Assembly: GCA_027490985.1 (NCBI GenBank)
Contig: JAIXXC010000175.1
Coordinates: 1 to 48,839 of the forward strand
DNA from: Verrucomicrobiales bacterium
GTDB taxonomy: Bacteria > Verrucomicrobiota > Verrucomicrobiia > Limisphaerales > UBA9464
DNA: 48,839 nt
Direction of reading: 5' to 3'
The notes beneath the pieces were generated by a model, which saw only the letters and a program-made list of their open reading frames with translations, did not search any database and was not told the origin of the DNA. Shown one piece after another: positions 1-10,283 of the stretch; the first letter of the stretch is position 1; each line of letters starts with the position of its first letter. Both the position numbers and the translations under genes were made by a program.

Positions 1-2
1 AG

Positions 3-365
3 ACCGAGACGCCGGGCCTGGTGAAGGTGGACTTCACCGGAGCCTTCGGTGCCGAGAACTGGGCCCAGGACTGGACGGCCCTCGATGCCGACGGCTTCTT
101 CAAGGCCACCAGCATCAAGCCGACCGGCCCGCTGGCCCTGCCTCAACCCAAGGCGCCCGTGTTGGCGGTGTCGTCCTCGGCCAATGGTCTGAAGATCGCC
201 TTCACGACCGAAACGGCCCGCACCTACACGATCCAGAGCCGCTCGGCCTTGGATCAGGCCACTTGGACTCCGATCCAATCGCCGGTCACCGGCACAGGCG
301 CTGACGTCACCGTGGAAGTGCCTTTCGGTGCCGCCGCGGAATTCATCCGCGTGATCGTCGAATAA
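3..365 (+). CDS. C-terminal end of a secreted protein (partial)
   Basis: The reading frame is open to the left edge of the window, so only the last 120 residues are seen and the true start lies outside. The final 60 or so residues form a small beta-rich module: a strand around LKIAF, then YTIQSRSAL, a W-T-P-I stretch, a Gly-Thr-Gly turn, and an end on FIRVIVE. The same module closes several other secreted proteins in this window, including those ending at 5360, 23938 and 26246. The upstream part (VDFTGAFGAENWAQDWTALD) resembles surface proteins of Bacteroidota and Verrucomicrobiota, but I cannot assign a catalytic domain. A strong hairpin terminator follows 36 bases after the stop. Function unknown; an extracellular location is inferred from the module. 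Confidence 0.7.
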   Translation, partial: TETPGLVKVDFTGAFGAENWAQDWTALDADGFFKATSIKPTGPLALPQPKAPVLAVSSSANGLKIAFTTETARTYTIQSRSALDQATWTPIQSPVTGTGADVTVEVPFGAAAEFIRVIVE

Positions 366-401
366 TCACTCCGGGTCGAGTTCCATCGACTCATCAACAA
401 C

Positions 402-434
402 GGGGCGGATCCCTCCATGGGGTCCGCCCCTTTT
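402..434 (+). terminator. Rho-independent terminator
   Basis: GGGGCGGATCCC and GGGGTCCGCCCC pair across a short loop (one G-T wobble), followed by TTTT. It ends the partial gene at the left edge and sits just before the convergent permease gene. Confidence 0.8.
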
Positions 435-479
435 CCGTTTGCCGATCCTGTGGGAGGGTCGCCGATTCGGGTCCGTCGA

Positions 480-1787
480 TCAGCGTGCGCCCATCGAACG
501 CCGTAGAGCCAACGCGGCGGCGACCAAGCAACCGATCCCCAGAATGGCGACCAGGCTGGCTCCATCCAGGAACAGGGGCAGGATGTCGGTCGTTCCCAGG
601 CTGCGCCCTTTCATGGCCATCACCGCGCAGACGCCGATGTATCCGGCGGTGTCGGCCAGGTACATGAGGAATCCCAAATTGGCCCGTTCACGGCTGAGCG
701 CGATGAGTCGCTCGAAGACCGTGGCATGCACCGCGATGTAGGGGAGATACAGACCGATGCCGATGGCCACCATGAACCCGAAAGCTCCGATCCGGTGCCA
801 CTGCCAGGCGAGGCTGGAGGCGACCACCAAGGCCAGACCCAGGCAGGAGATCCCCAGTCCTCCGTAGAAGGCTTTCCGATGGTCCGCGATGCGGACGATC
901 AGTCCGAGAGGTAGGATCATGGCCAGAGTCACCCAGGCCTCCGATCGGGTGAACACCGAGGCGGCACCCGGCGCACCCAGGGCCTGCCAGAGTTCACGCG
1001 AAAAATCCGCGCGGACGCTGCGCAGCAGGGTGACCAGCGTGTAGGCCGCGATGATGGGCACCACGATGCCACCATGACGCCGAAGAAACCCCCAGCGATC
1101 CACCTGGTCCATGGGCAGTCGCTCTGAACGCGCGATCACATCCGATTCGGCCGGAGGGGGGACTCGACCCAGCATCGAGGCGAAGCCCCACAGCGGCAGC
1201 GCGAATACGGCACCCGCCGCGGCGGGCATCCACCGTTCAGGAACCCCGGCCTCGAGCAGGCGGAGACCCACGCTCTTGGAGATTCCGTCGGCCAGAATGA
1301 AACTGCAGCACAATCCCGTGATGAAGGCTTCCGAAAGGCGGCGCCCCTCGAGGAATCCCAGCACCAGACCGAAGACCATCCCCAGGGACAGGCCATTCAG
1401 GAACAGGCAGACCCCGGCGAACGAGGGCGGCAAGGCGCCGAACAGCACCCAGGCCGCCTGCGCCACCGCAATGAGGCCCAGCAGCGTGGCGATGCGCCGG
1501 CGCGGGGGCATCTCGGCGATGACCCGGATACCGATCAGCTTCGAGAGGGTGTAGCCCAACACCTGGGCCCCGATCAGAGACGCCTTGAATCCGGGTGAAA
1601 ACGGATCATCGACATAGACGCCCGCGGTGAACGGTTTTCGGAAGCCATACATGCAGGCGTACGTTCCGAAGGCCGAGACGGTGCACCACACCGCCATGGC
1701 CGCGGGATTTCTGGTCGCGTGCCGCGTCCATCCGACGTTGGGCGATACGGCGCCGGCACTCGGCCTCGGACTGGGTGATGGGTTCAT
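480..1787 (-). CDS. DUF5690 family / MFS-like membrane permease
   Basis: A 435-residue polytopic membrane protein with about 12 hydrophobic segments. Diagnostic blocks are FGTYACMYGFRKPF near residue 40, GYTLSKLIGIRVIAE near 80-95, and LFLNGLSLGMVFGLVLGFLEGR near 130-150, followed by a charged loop (RSERLPMD) between the two halves. These match the DUF5690 family, a relative of the major facilitator transporters. It lies 42 bp downstream of an alcohol dehydrogenase on the same strand, so the two are probably co-transcribed. A paralogue at 17608 shares all these blocks and sits beside a TIGR03364-type oxidoreductase. The substrate is not known; the context hints at an organophosphonate or its breakdown product (inference). 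Confidence 0.8.
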   Translation of the reverse strand: MNPSPSPRPSAGAVSPNVGWTRHATRNPAAMAVWCTVSAFGTYACMYGFRKPFTAGVYVDDPFSPGFKASLIGAQVLGYTLSKLIGIRVIAEMPPRRRIATLLGLIAVAQAAWVLFGALPPSFAGVCLFLNGLSLGMVFGLVLGFLEGRRLSEAFITGLCCSFILADGISKSVGLRLLEAGVPERWMPAAAGAVFALPLWGFASMLGRVPPPAESDVIARSERLPMDQVDRWGFLRRHGGIVVPIIAAYTLVTLLRSVRADFSRELWQALGAPGAASVFTRSEAWVTLAMILPLGLIVRIADHRKAFYGGLGISCLGLALVVASSLAWQWHRIGAFGFMVAIGIGLYLPYIAVHATVFERLIALSRERANLGFLMYLADTAGYIGVCAVMAMKGRSLGTTDILPLFLDGASLVAILGIGCLVAAALALRRSMGAR

Positions 1788-1829
1788 CCCTCCGATGTTT
1801 CAGCTCCGCATCCGCAGTCCAAGTGACGA

Positions 1830-2885
1830 TCAGGCAACGGTGGCCGGTCCCGGATCCGGAACAACGGCAACCCGAGGCCAGCGGCCCGATGCGGCCAGGT
1901 GGAATGCCTCGTCCAGCCGGCTGAGAGGGAACGGAGGTGAAACCAGTGTCTCCCAAGGGCGGTTGCCCCGATGTCTGGACAGGAAGTCGATCGCCCCATC
2001 GAGGTGTCGCGGAGCGTAATTGTGGGTGCCGCGCAGTGTCAGGCACTTGCGGATCAGGGTTTCCCCGGTGAGATGCAGTGCCGAGTCCGGGTGGACCAGT
2101 CCGGCGATGGCATAGTGGCCACCGGGCCTGAGCCAACGGACACCGTCGGCGACCGCCGCCGCGCTGCCCGAGACCTCGATCACGGCATCCACACTCCCGG
2201 CCTCCAAGGGCGTGCCATCGGTGCTCAGCATCGGTGTGCCTCCGAAATGGGGCACCGACAAGAGGCGGATGGGTTGACGGTCCACCACCACCACTTCATT
2301 CCAGCCGCACTCCTTCAGCAGCGCACAGCCATACAGACCCAGCAGTCCGGCACCCTGAACGACGATCCGATCGCCGGCGACCGGCAGGGATTCGACGACC
2401 GCAATCATGGTGGCCAAAGCGCAGTTGGCGGGAGCCACCAGGCTATCGGGCAGGGAATCCGGGATGCCCACCAAGTGTGTGCCCTCCCGCAGCAGCAGGT
2501 GGGAGGCGTAGCAGCCGTTCAAGCCGGATCCATCGGAAAGACCCGCATGCCCGTATTTGAAAAGCCGCTCGCATTTCTGGGGGATTCCCCAGCAGGTGCA
2601 GGCCCGGCAACGACCGCAGGAATCGGTGAGCGTCCAGGATACCCGTCGACCTACCCAAGCCCGATCGCGCCCCTCGCCCACCGCCACCACCCGTCCGACC
2701 GCTTCGTGGCCCAGGATGCCGGGAACAGGAGCAGAACGTCTGCCCTGATGGCTGTGCAGATCCGATCCGCAGAGGGTCGCCATCGATACGGACACGAGGA
2801 CTTCGCCCCGGCCGGGTATCGGAATCGGCCTCGACTCGAGGACGAACGGGGATCCCACCCCTGCGAACACCGCACATCGTGCCAT
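1830..2885 (-). CDS. Zn-dependent alcohol dehydrogenase, phosphonate-associated (TIGR03366-like)
   Basis: A 351-residue medium-chain dehydrogenase/reductase. The catalytic zinc site is seen as TLCGSD (Cys39) and GHE (His60, Glu61). A Cys-rich structural-zinc loop lies at about 90-105 (CGRCRACTCWGIPQKC), and the Rossmann turn is VVQGAGLLGLYG. The combination PQKCERLFKYGH, the later block RGTHNYAPRHL and the end PFPLSRLDEAF resemble TIGR03366, alcohol dehydrogenases repeatedly found with phosphonate catabolism genes. The predicted role is NAD(P)-dependent oxidation of an alcohol intermediate in the cytosol. The start is the ATG at 2885; an ATG at 2891 adds two residues and a GTG further up is possible. 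It is the first gene of a leftward pair with the DUF5690 permease. The substrate is inferred only. Confidence 0.85.
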   Translation of the reverse strand: MARCAVFAGVGSPFVLESRPIPIPGRGEVLVSVSMATLCGSDLHSHQGRRSAPVPGILGHEAVGRVVAVGEGRDRAWVGRRVSWTLTDSCGRCRACTCWGIPQKCERLFKYGHAGLSDGSGLNGCYASHLLLREGTHLVGIPDSLPDSLVAPANCALATMIAVVESLPVAGDRIVVQGAGLLGLYGCALLKECGWNEVVVVDRQPIRLLSVPHFGGTPMLSTDGTPLEAGSVDAVIEVSGSAAAVADGVRWLRPGGHYAIAGLVHPDSALHLTGETLIRKCLTLRGTHNYAPRHLDGAIDFLSRHRGNRPWETLVSPPFPLSRLDEAFHLAASGRWPRVAVVPDPGPATVA

Positions 2886-3116
2886 GGACATGGAGGCACT
2901 GAAACCCACTCGGGGGCGCCGGGTCACGCGACGATTTGGATTCGGCCGAATGGGGTCGCATTCCGTCACGGACAAGTGACCAGCGAGGAACCTTGTTTCC
3001 GGAGCGGTGACAATCCGGCAAACCACTGCTTTATGGGTTGCCCGGATCAGATCATAGCGGGTTAAACAACACGGTCGCTCAGGATCGACTCCTGGCGCGA
3101 CACCATTCGTTTGATC

Positions 3117-5360
3117 ATGAACAAATCCTCCATCAATCCCTCGGGCGGTCGACGGCATCTGCTGTCGGCGATCGCCGCATCCCTGGTCGCCTCGGCGATG
3201 CAGGGTTCCTTGCAGGCCCAGGCGGTCTCGAACCGACTGTTTGCCGAGAATTTCGAAACGCTCCCGCTGGGGCCGAACCGGGAGGAGTCCCGTGCCGGTC
3301 TGGAAGTGTGGAGTGGCACGCCTCCGACCGGATGGCTGCTGGACAACTCCCAGATGCCCGGATTCGGGACGCCGAACGACGGCATGGTGGAGTGGGCCGG
3401 CTGGACCTTCGCCAACAAGGACTGGTGGGTGGGTGCGGCGGGCAACCAGCGCCGTGCGGAGTGGTCGTTCGGCAATGGGACGGTCATGGTGGCCGATCCC
3501 GACGAGTGGGATGACGCCGCTCACGCGAAGGGGTTGTTCAACTCCTACATCTCCCTTCCGGAGATCAACGTGAAGGGTGCGGCGGCCAACTCCTTGGTGT
3601 TGGCGTTCGATTCGACCTGGCGTCCTGAGGCCTTCGATGATGGTGGGGCCAACTGGCCTGTGGATGAGAACGGCCGTCCGATCAATCACCAGAACGGTGT
3701 GGTGGATGTGGCCTTCGACGGCGGCAACACGAACCGCGTGGTGAACTTCGATTCCGATTCGGAGAGCCCGAACTTCAAGAAGGATGTCGACTTCATCAAC
3801 GAGTCGGTGGTGGTGCCGCTGAACAACCCGGCCGGGGCGACGAGCATGAAGGTGCGCTTCGGGATGCTGACCGCGGCCAACGACTGGTGGTGGGCGGTGG
3901 ACAACATCGCGGTGGGTGTGCCGCCGCTGCTCTCGAGCGTGACGGGCAACGGCGTGGCCGTGACGAACCGGATCGTGGAGGCGCTGGGCAAGACGGTGAA
4001 CACGTCGGCCGGTGTGACGGTGACGATCGGCGGCAAGACGGTGACGCCGGTGGAGGTGACCCGGGATCTGGTGAACGACAACTATCCGGAGAGCGAGCGG
4101 GTGTTCGTGAGCCACACGGGCACGCAGGTGTTCGCTCCGCGTTCGCGGGTGCCGGTGGTGGTCCGGTTCACGGACAACACGGGTCGGGTGGTGCAGGAGA
4201 CCGGCGAGTTCATCGCGCCGGGCTACATGAGCGTGAGCTCGACTCCGAAGACGATCACGGCGGTCTTGACCGACGCGGTCTGGATGACGGTCAAGGAGTC
4301 GGCCGGCGTGAAGCTGGAGCTCAACGGCACGGCGATCACCGGAGCGACGGTCAAGCGCGTGGACAACACGGTGGTGGTGACCTATGCGAGTCCGTCGCTG
4401 ATCCCGTCCGGATCGCGTCACACGCTGAAGGCGACCTACACGACGGCGACCGGCCAGGAGCTGGTGGAGACCGTGGGCTTCACGGCCGCGACGTACGCGA
4501 CGCTGTCGGCGGATCTGGCGACGGCGGTGGGCACCGGCACCGAGGCCGGCATGAACTGGCGGACGCACCAGCTGGCGGCGGGTCGGCCGGGCGGCACGGT
4601 GCTGTCGGCTGCCGAGCTGCAGTTGAGCGGTTCGTACGGGGCGTCGGAGCACGACGCCAGCGGCGAAGTGGGCGGGATCTTCAAGATCGACTACGTGAAC
4701 TTCGACCAGGCGTCGGGCGAAGCCGGCAACTTCAAGGCCAGCGGGGCCGGTGAGCTGGCGGTGAACGACGAGGCGGTTCCGGGCATCCCGGGCCTGAACG
4801 GCAGCACGGACAACATCGTGGGCGAGGTGCTGACCTTCGTGGAGGTCCCGGCGGCCGGGGTGTACACGATGGTGGTGAACAGCGACGACGGGTTCCAGGT
4901 GTCCGTGGGCACCACGAACAACGTGAAGTCCCAGGTGTTGGGCGAGTTCAACGGCGGCCGGGGCAGCTCGGACACGGCGTTCTACTTCGAGGCGACCAAG
5001 GCGGGTGTGTACCTGTTCCGCCTGCTGTGGATGGAAGGTGGCGGTGGCGCGAACGTGGAGTGGTTCACGGTGAATGCCGACGGCACCCGCGCGCTGGTCA
5101 ACGGCACGCAGGCCGGTGCTCTCCGCACCTTCCGCCGCCGCACCGTCGCCGAACCGGGTGGTGGTGGCGGCACTCCGACGCTCGCCTTCACGGGCATCGT
5201 CCGCAATGCCAACGGTTCGATCACCCTCACCTGGACCGGTGGCGGCACGCTGCAGACCAGTCCGTCGATCAACGGTCCTTGGACCGATGTCGCCGGGGCG
5301 GTCAGCCCGCTGACCGTGACCCCGGACCAGGCGTCGCAGTTCGCACGCCTGCGCCGCTGA
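3117..5360 (+). CDS. Large secreted surface protein with PA14-like region
   Basis: A secreted protein of 747 residues. The N-terminus has a basic stretch, a hydrophobic core (AIAASLVASAMQG) and an AQA signal-peptidase site. The first third (ENFETLPLG...PPTGWLLDN) is a carbohydrate-binding-like beta domain whose start is also seen in the middle of the LamG protein at 20180. Two bacterial Ig-like repeats follow at about 265-460. At about 510-660 there is a PA14-like region (VYTMVVNSDDGFQVSVG, then YLFRLLWMEGGGGANVEWF). A Gly-rich linker leads to the shared C-terminal module ending FARLRR. I see no catalytic motif. The ATG at 3117 is preferred to the in-frame TTG at 3111. Likely an adhesin or polysaccharide-binding protein (inference). 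Confidence 0.75.
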   Translation: MNKSSINPSGGRRHLLSAIAASLVASAMQGSLQAQAVSNRLFAENFETLPLGPNREESRAGLEVWSGTPPTGWLLDNSQMPGFGTPNDGMVEWAGWTFANKDWWVGAAGNQRRAEWSFGNGTVMVADPDEWDDAAHAKGLFNSYISLPEINVKGAAANSLVLAFDSTWRPEAFDDGGANWPVDENGRPINHQNGVVDVAFDGGNTNRVVNFDSDSESPNFKKDVDFINESVVVPLNNPAGATSMKVRFGMLTAANDWWWAVDNIAVGVPPLLSSVTGNGVAVTNRIVEALGKTVNTSAGVTVTIGGKTVTPVEVTRDLVNDNYPESERVFVSHTGTQVFAPRSRVPVVVRFTDNTGRVVQETGEFIAPGYMSVSSTPKTITAVLTDAVWMTVKESAGVKLELNGTAITGATVKRVDNTVVVTYASPSLIPSGSRHTLKATYTTATGQELVETVGFTAATYATLSADLATAVGTGTEAGMNWRTHQLAAGRPGGTVLSAAELQLSGSYGASEHDASGEVGGIFKIDYVNFDQASGEAGNFKASGAGELAVNDEAVPGIPGLNGSTDNIVGEVLTFVEVPAAGVYTMVVNSDDGFQVSVGTTNNVKSQVLGEFNGGRGSSDTAFYFEATKAGVYLFRLLWMEGGGGANVEWFTVNADGTRALVNGTQAGALRTFRRRTVAEPGGGGGTPTLAFTGIVRNANGSITLTWTGGGTLQTSPSINGPWTDVAGAVSPLTVTPDQASQFARLRR

Positions 5361-5382
5361 TCGGACAGTCGTATCCAACCAC

Positions 5383-5415
5383 GGAGGGGTCGGGGCTTGC
5401 CCCGACCCCTCCTTT
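5383..5415 (+). terminator. Hairpin terminator with perfect 13-bp stem
   Basis: GGAGGGGTCGGGG pairs perfectly with CCCCGACCCCTCC across a CTTG loop, followed by only three Ts. It ends the gene stopping at 5360, but lies just 15 bases before the ATG of the next gene on the same strand. Confidence 0.7.
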
Positions 5416-5427
5416 GAATTCAAGGGG

Positions 5428-7374
5428 ATGAGATCGCGTTCTGGAACGCCACCGGTCCGACCACCGTGTTTGCCCGGTTGGCTCGGTCTGGCACGCCTGA
5501 TCCTGATCGGCCATCTGATGATATCGCCGCTGGCGGCGGGTGATCGTCTGATCGACTGGATCTGGCCGGTGGTCCAGGCACCGACCTCCCTTCTTTCCAC
5601 CAACCTGCCCCAGGCCGACCGCACCCGCGGGTATGTCGGCTCATCCCAGTGCCGTTCGTGCCATTCCGAAGAGCATTCCAGTTGGCACCGATCCTTCCAT
5701 CGGACCATGACCCAGCCCGCCACGGCGGAATCGATCGTGGGTGCCTTCGACGGGCAGACGGTCGAGGTGGGAAACCTGAAGTACCGAGTGTTCAAGGAAG
5801 GGGACGGTTTCTGGGCAGAGATGCCGGATCCGGATCTGATGATGCAGGCGGGCGTGTCGGATCGGCCTGTGGATCTCGGCAAGCTCCCCAGGGTCCGTCG
5901 CCCGGTGGTGATGACCACCGGATCCCACCACTATCAGACCTACTGGGTTCCCAGTGAACGGGTGCCGGGCCTGCTCCAGACCCTGCCCCTGGTCTATCTC
6001 ATCGCGGATCGACGCTGGATTCCGCGCGACGAGGCTTTCCTGCGGGGGCCCGATGACCGGCAGCGGTTGATCATCCAATGGAACCACCAGTGCATCCGAT
6101 GCCACAGCACCGGAGGCAATCCCGGACTGGACGAAGGCACGGGGTTGCTCAAGACCCGGGTGGGCGAATTGGGCATCTCTTGCGAGGCCTGCCATGGCCC
6201 CGGCGAGAAGCATGTCGCCGAACGGTTGGCGATGAAGCAGGACGCTGCAGCGATTCCAGCGCCCCGATGCGATCCGGTGAATCCGGCCAAGCTCGACCAT
6301 CGCCGTTCCAGCGAGGTGTGCGGCCAGTGCCATGGTGCCTACATCCTGCGTCCGGAGCATTCCATGGACTTCGCCCGGTCCGGCTCGGCCTACCGCCCGG
6401 GTGACTCGTTGTTCAAAACACGGTACGAGGTGAAGCATCCCAGGGTGGACCCCCGACCCGAGCGGGTGGCCGACTATCGGCGCAATCCCGGTTTCTTCCG
6501 CGAACAATGGTGGGACGATGGGACGATTCTGGCCGGAGGCCGGGAATTCAACGGGTTGGCGGCCTCCAAATGCTTCACCCGCGGCACCCTGAGCTGCACC
6601 AGTTGCCATACGATGCACGGCGGCGATCCGGACGATCAACTCAAGCCTTCCGGTGGTGGGCCGGCATCATGCATCTCATGCCACTCCCAGCCGCAATATA
6701 CCGATCGCATCACCGATCACACCCATCATGCGCCGGGATCCGAGGGCTCCAACTGCATGAATTGCCACATGCCGCACACCACCTATGCGCTCTTCAAGGC
6801 CATTCGCTCCCATCAGATCGAGTCCCCCAGCAACGAGCGATTGGCCCGCTATGGAACACCCAATGCCTGCAATCTCTGCCACATGGATCGGACCCTTGGA
6901 TGGACTCGTGAGAACCTGTTCGTCTGGTATGGCCAGAAGCGATACCCGCTGACCGCGGATCAGGAGAAATTCTCCGCCGGTGCACTGTGGATGCTCCGAG
7001 GGCACGCCGCGCAGCGGGTGATCGCAGCGTGGCACTCCGGGTGGGGTCCGGCGTTGCGGGTCTCCGGAACGAACTGGATGAGGCCTCTGCAGGCCCGATT
7101 GTTGTCCGACGATTACGCGCCCGTGAGGAGGGTCGCCTCGATGGCGATGGGCGATGACGCCAGGCTCGATGGGGCTGGCTTCGATTTCATGGCATCACCG
7201 GAGAAACTCCGATCGTGGAGCGGGCGGTGGCAGGATCGCCTCGCTCGGAAGACTCCCGTCTGGGACCGGGTCGGTGAGGCGGTGCTGGTCGATTCGGAGG
7301 GCCGTTGGATGGACTCGGAGGCCGCATCCCTCCTCCGCGGACGGGATCAGCGTCCTGTGACCATCCAGGAATGA
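5428..7374 (+). CDS. Multihaem (eight CXXCH) c-type cytochrome
   Basis: A 648-residue protein with eight CXXCH haem-attachment motifs: CRSCH (about residue 75), CIRCH (222), CEACH (252), CGQCH (298), CTSCH (390), CISCH (415), CMNCH (443) and CNLCH (481). The N-terminus has a hydrophobic stretch (GLARLILIGHLMISPLAA) acting as signal or anchor, so the haem domains should be periplasmic. The last 150 residues lack haem motifs; LLSDDYAPVRRVASMAMGD resembles a HEAT-like repeat. The architecture recalls octahaem or paired-CXXCH cytochromes widespread in PVC bacteria, but the electron donor and acceptor cannot be named. Its stop directly abuts the stop of the convergent pseudopilin gene. A near-perfect terminator just upstream leaves little room for its own promoter. 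Confidence 0.85.
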   Translation: MRSRSGTPPVRPPCLPGWLGLARLILIGHLMISPLAAGDRLIDWIWPVVQAPTSLLSTNLPQADRTRGYVGSSQCRSCHSEEHSSWHRSFHRTMTQPATAESIVGAFDGQTVEVGNLKYRVFKEGDGFWAEMPDPDLMMQAGVSDRPVDLGKLPRVRRPVVMTTGSHHYQTYWVPSERVPGLLQTLPLVYLIADRRWIPRDEAFLRGPDDRQRLIIQWNHQCIRCHSTGGNPGLDEGTGLLKTRVGELGISCEACHGPGEKHVAERLAMKQDAAAIPAPRCDPVNPAKLDHRRSSEVCGQCHGAYILRPEHSMDFARSGSAYRPGDSLFKTRYEVKHPRVDPRPERVADYRRNPGFFREQWWDDGTILAGGREFNGLAASKCFTRGTLSCTSCHTMHGGDPDDQLKPSGGGPASCISCHSQPQYTDRITDHTHHAPGSEGSNCMNCHMPHTTYALFKAIRSHQIESPSNERLARYGTPNACNLCHMDRTLGWTRENLFVWYGQKRYPLTADQEKFSAGALWMLRGHAAQRVIAAWHSGWGPALRVSGTNWMRPLQARLLSDDYAPVRRVASMAMGDDARLDGAGFDFMASPEKLRSWSGRWQDRLARKTPVWDRVGEAVLVDSEGRWMDSEAASLLRGRDQRPVTIQE

Positions 7375-8159
<785 letters not shown>

Positions 8160-8163
<4 letters not shown>

Positions 8164-10085
8164 TGCACCTCCACCCGATACAGTCCGGTCGATCCGACTT
8201 CCGATCCGAGCATCACGAAAAAGTCCACCGGTCCGTCCGTGGTGGTGGTTTGAGGGGCACCCGAGGCGACCCAGACGCCCTGGGCCTCATCCCGTCGCTG
8301 CAATCGATAGGTGTGTCCGGCTTCGGCGATGATGCCGATGCGCAGGCCTTCCTGGTTCCGGGTGAGGGTCATCACCGGAGCCTTGGGCGTGGCGATGACC
8401 GTCCCGGTTCGGATCCGGCCGGGTGATCCCCATTCCTTGACGCCCTCCAGCGTCGCCGGCGCCTGAATCACGCCGTCGAGATCGAGGGTGCTCGGTTTGC
8501 CGAATTCCCGAGTCTCGGGATTGAAGTTGAAACTGATGCCCGGATCACCCGCCGGAAAATCGACCCCATCGATGAGGTCGGTGTTGGAGGTCGCGGTCGC
8601 GCTCCAGAGCCGCAGTGCGTCGCCTCCGGAACTGAGTCCGATGCCGCTGCCGGTGTAGGTCACGATCTTGAGTCCTGCGGGGAGGTTGTTCGAACCCCAC
8701 CAAGTGGTGAATTGAGCAGGAGTCAATCGTTCCACAAAGACGATGGACTCGCCGGGCAGGATCGTCAGGTTGGTATCCGTGAGGGTGATCGCGCTGGCCA
8801 GACTGGCGCTGTTGTCGTCGAAACGCCAACCGGTCAGGGAGATCGGCACGGGCGAGAACGAGGTGATCTCCCACCAGTCCTCGGGGGCGAAGCCCACCCG
8901 GTCGATGAAGCCCGGGTCCAGCGTGGTGCGGGCACTGCTCACCTCGGTGATGCGGATGTCCGGACGCCCCAGCACGGTGAGCTGCACCGAATGGGTGACC
9001 GTGCCGCTGGCGTTCGAGGCGGCGACCGTATAGGTGCCGGCCCGATCCGCGGTGATCGGATTCAGAGTGAGGGTGGCTGCGGTGGAGCCGGTGATCGGGA
9101 CGCCATTGAAGGACCACAGGTAGGAGGGTTCGGGAACCCCAGAAGCGGTCGCCTTCAGAGTGGCGGTGCCGCCGACGAGAACCGTCGTATCCGACGGAGT
9201 CTGCACCCAGCGGGGTGCCGTCGGTGCCGCGGCGATCTCGAGGCGGGCATCGATGCTGTTCAGGGCATCGAGCCCGTTCTCCAGTCGAACCGAATAGAGA
9301 CCGCTCGCCTCAGCCTGGGCATTCTTGACGGTCAGGGTGGGGCCGGTCTCGCCCAGGATCGGGGTGCCATTGAAACGCCATTGGTATCGGGGCCTGGGAA
9401 GGCCTGCGGCCTGGAGCGTGAAGGTGGCGCTATCGCCGGGGTTGACCGTTTGGTGTTTGGGTTGCGTGGTGATGGTCAATGGGATCGACGGCCCTGCGGT
9501 GCCCGGCGAGCCCCAGTCGCCCCCGTCGGCAGCCGCGAAGGCACCCGGGTGATCCCGATCAGTCCGGGTCGTCAGGAGCCCCGTCACCGCGTCGCTCGCG
9601 AAGCTGGCCGAGTTCGTTCCCGCGGTCGTGAAATCCACCGAAACCTGTGCGGGGCTCTCGGGTGTGGCCGATGCGTCCCACAGTCGGATACCATCGCCGG
9701 TGGAACTGAGTCCGATGCTCGCCGCCGTGTAGCTGACGATTTGAACCGACGAAGAAAGGGTGGGTCCCCACCAGGAGCGGAACGCGGCGGCATCGAGGTC
9801 TTGCACGAACACCACGGATTCACCCGGCGCGAGGGTCAGCGAATCGAGGGTCACGGCCCCATTGGTGAGGCCGCCATTCGAGTCGTTGAGGCGCCAGCCC
9901 CGCAGATCGATCGGTGTCGTTCCGTAATGGGTGAGTTCGAACCAGTCGGCGTGCAGCGTGGGAGTCCCGTTGGTGGATTGGTTCGAATGGACTTCGGTGA
10001 TGGCCAGTTGGGCGTGGATTCCGACAGTGAGGATCATCGACAGAGCGATGATCAGGAGGTGTCTGAACGAAGGCGGCTTGATCAT
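8160..10085 (-). CDS. Secreted protein with two lamin-tail and two Ig-like domains
   Basis: A 641-residue secreted protein. The ATG at 10085 is chosen because it puts a clean signal peptide at the N-terminus ([17 protein letters not shown]); the frame is open further upstream but encodes Pro-rich non-signal sequence. Two lamin-tail (LTD) domains are visible, about residues 25-165 (ITEVHSN...DWFELTHYG...LRGWRLND) and 375-545 (ITEVSSA...DWWEITSFS...LTGWRFDD). Between them are two Ig-like domains, each with a W core ([10 protein letters not shown] and [10 protein letters not shown]) and a GxYxV end ([24 protein letters not shown]). The end carries a version of the shared C-terminal module (YRLQRRDE...LYRVEVQ). 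It is the first gene of an operon with the overlapping pseudopilin. Role in adhesion or envelope structure is inferred. Confidence 0.8.
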
Positions 10086-10195
10086 GGTCGGAGGGGTTGG
10101 TTTCCGAGTGCCGGGAACGGGGTTCGGCAGCTCGGGGCGGTCGCGATTCCAGTCGATATCGCCTTCCGAGGTTGGTCGAGCCATCTGCCTAAATC

Positions 10196-10211
10196 GTCAC
10201 GACGCTGTGAC
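10196..10211. promoter_or_regulatory. Inverted repeat GTCAC-N6-GTGAC, possible operator
   Basis: Perfect 5-bp arms with a 6-bp spacer lie about 110 bases upstream of the lamin-tail gene start, within the 198-bp intergenic stretch 10086-10283. A similar GTCAC-N6-GTGAG occurs at 10283-10298. No bound factor can be named. Confidence 0.2.
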
Positions 10212-10283
10212 AACCGGGTGACATCGGTTCGGTGGTGTGACTGCGGGAGCCGATGAGGGGTCTCTGGCCAGCTAAAATCGACG

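Noticed and set aside
2886-5918. Extension of the alcohol dehydrogenase frame far upstream on the minus strand
   Set aside because: The extension is antisense to two clear plus-strand genes and has no family similarity; the dehydrogenase begins at its own ATG near 2885.
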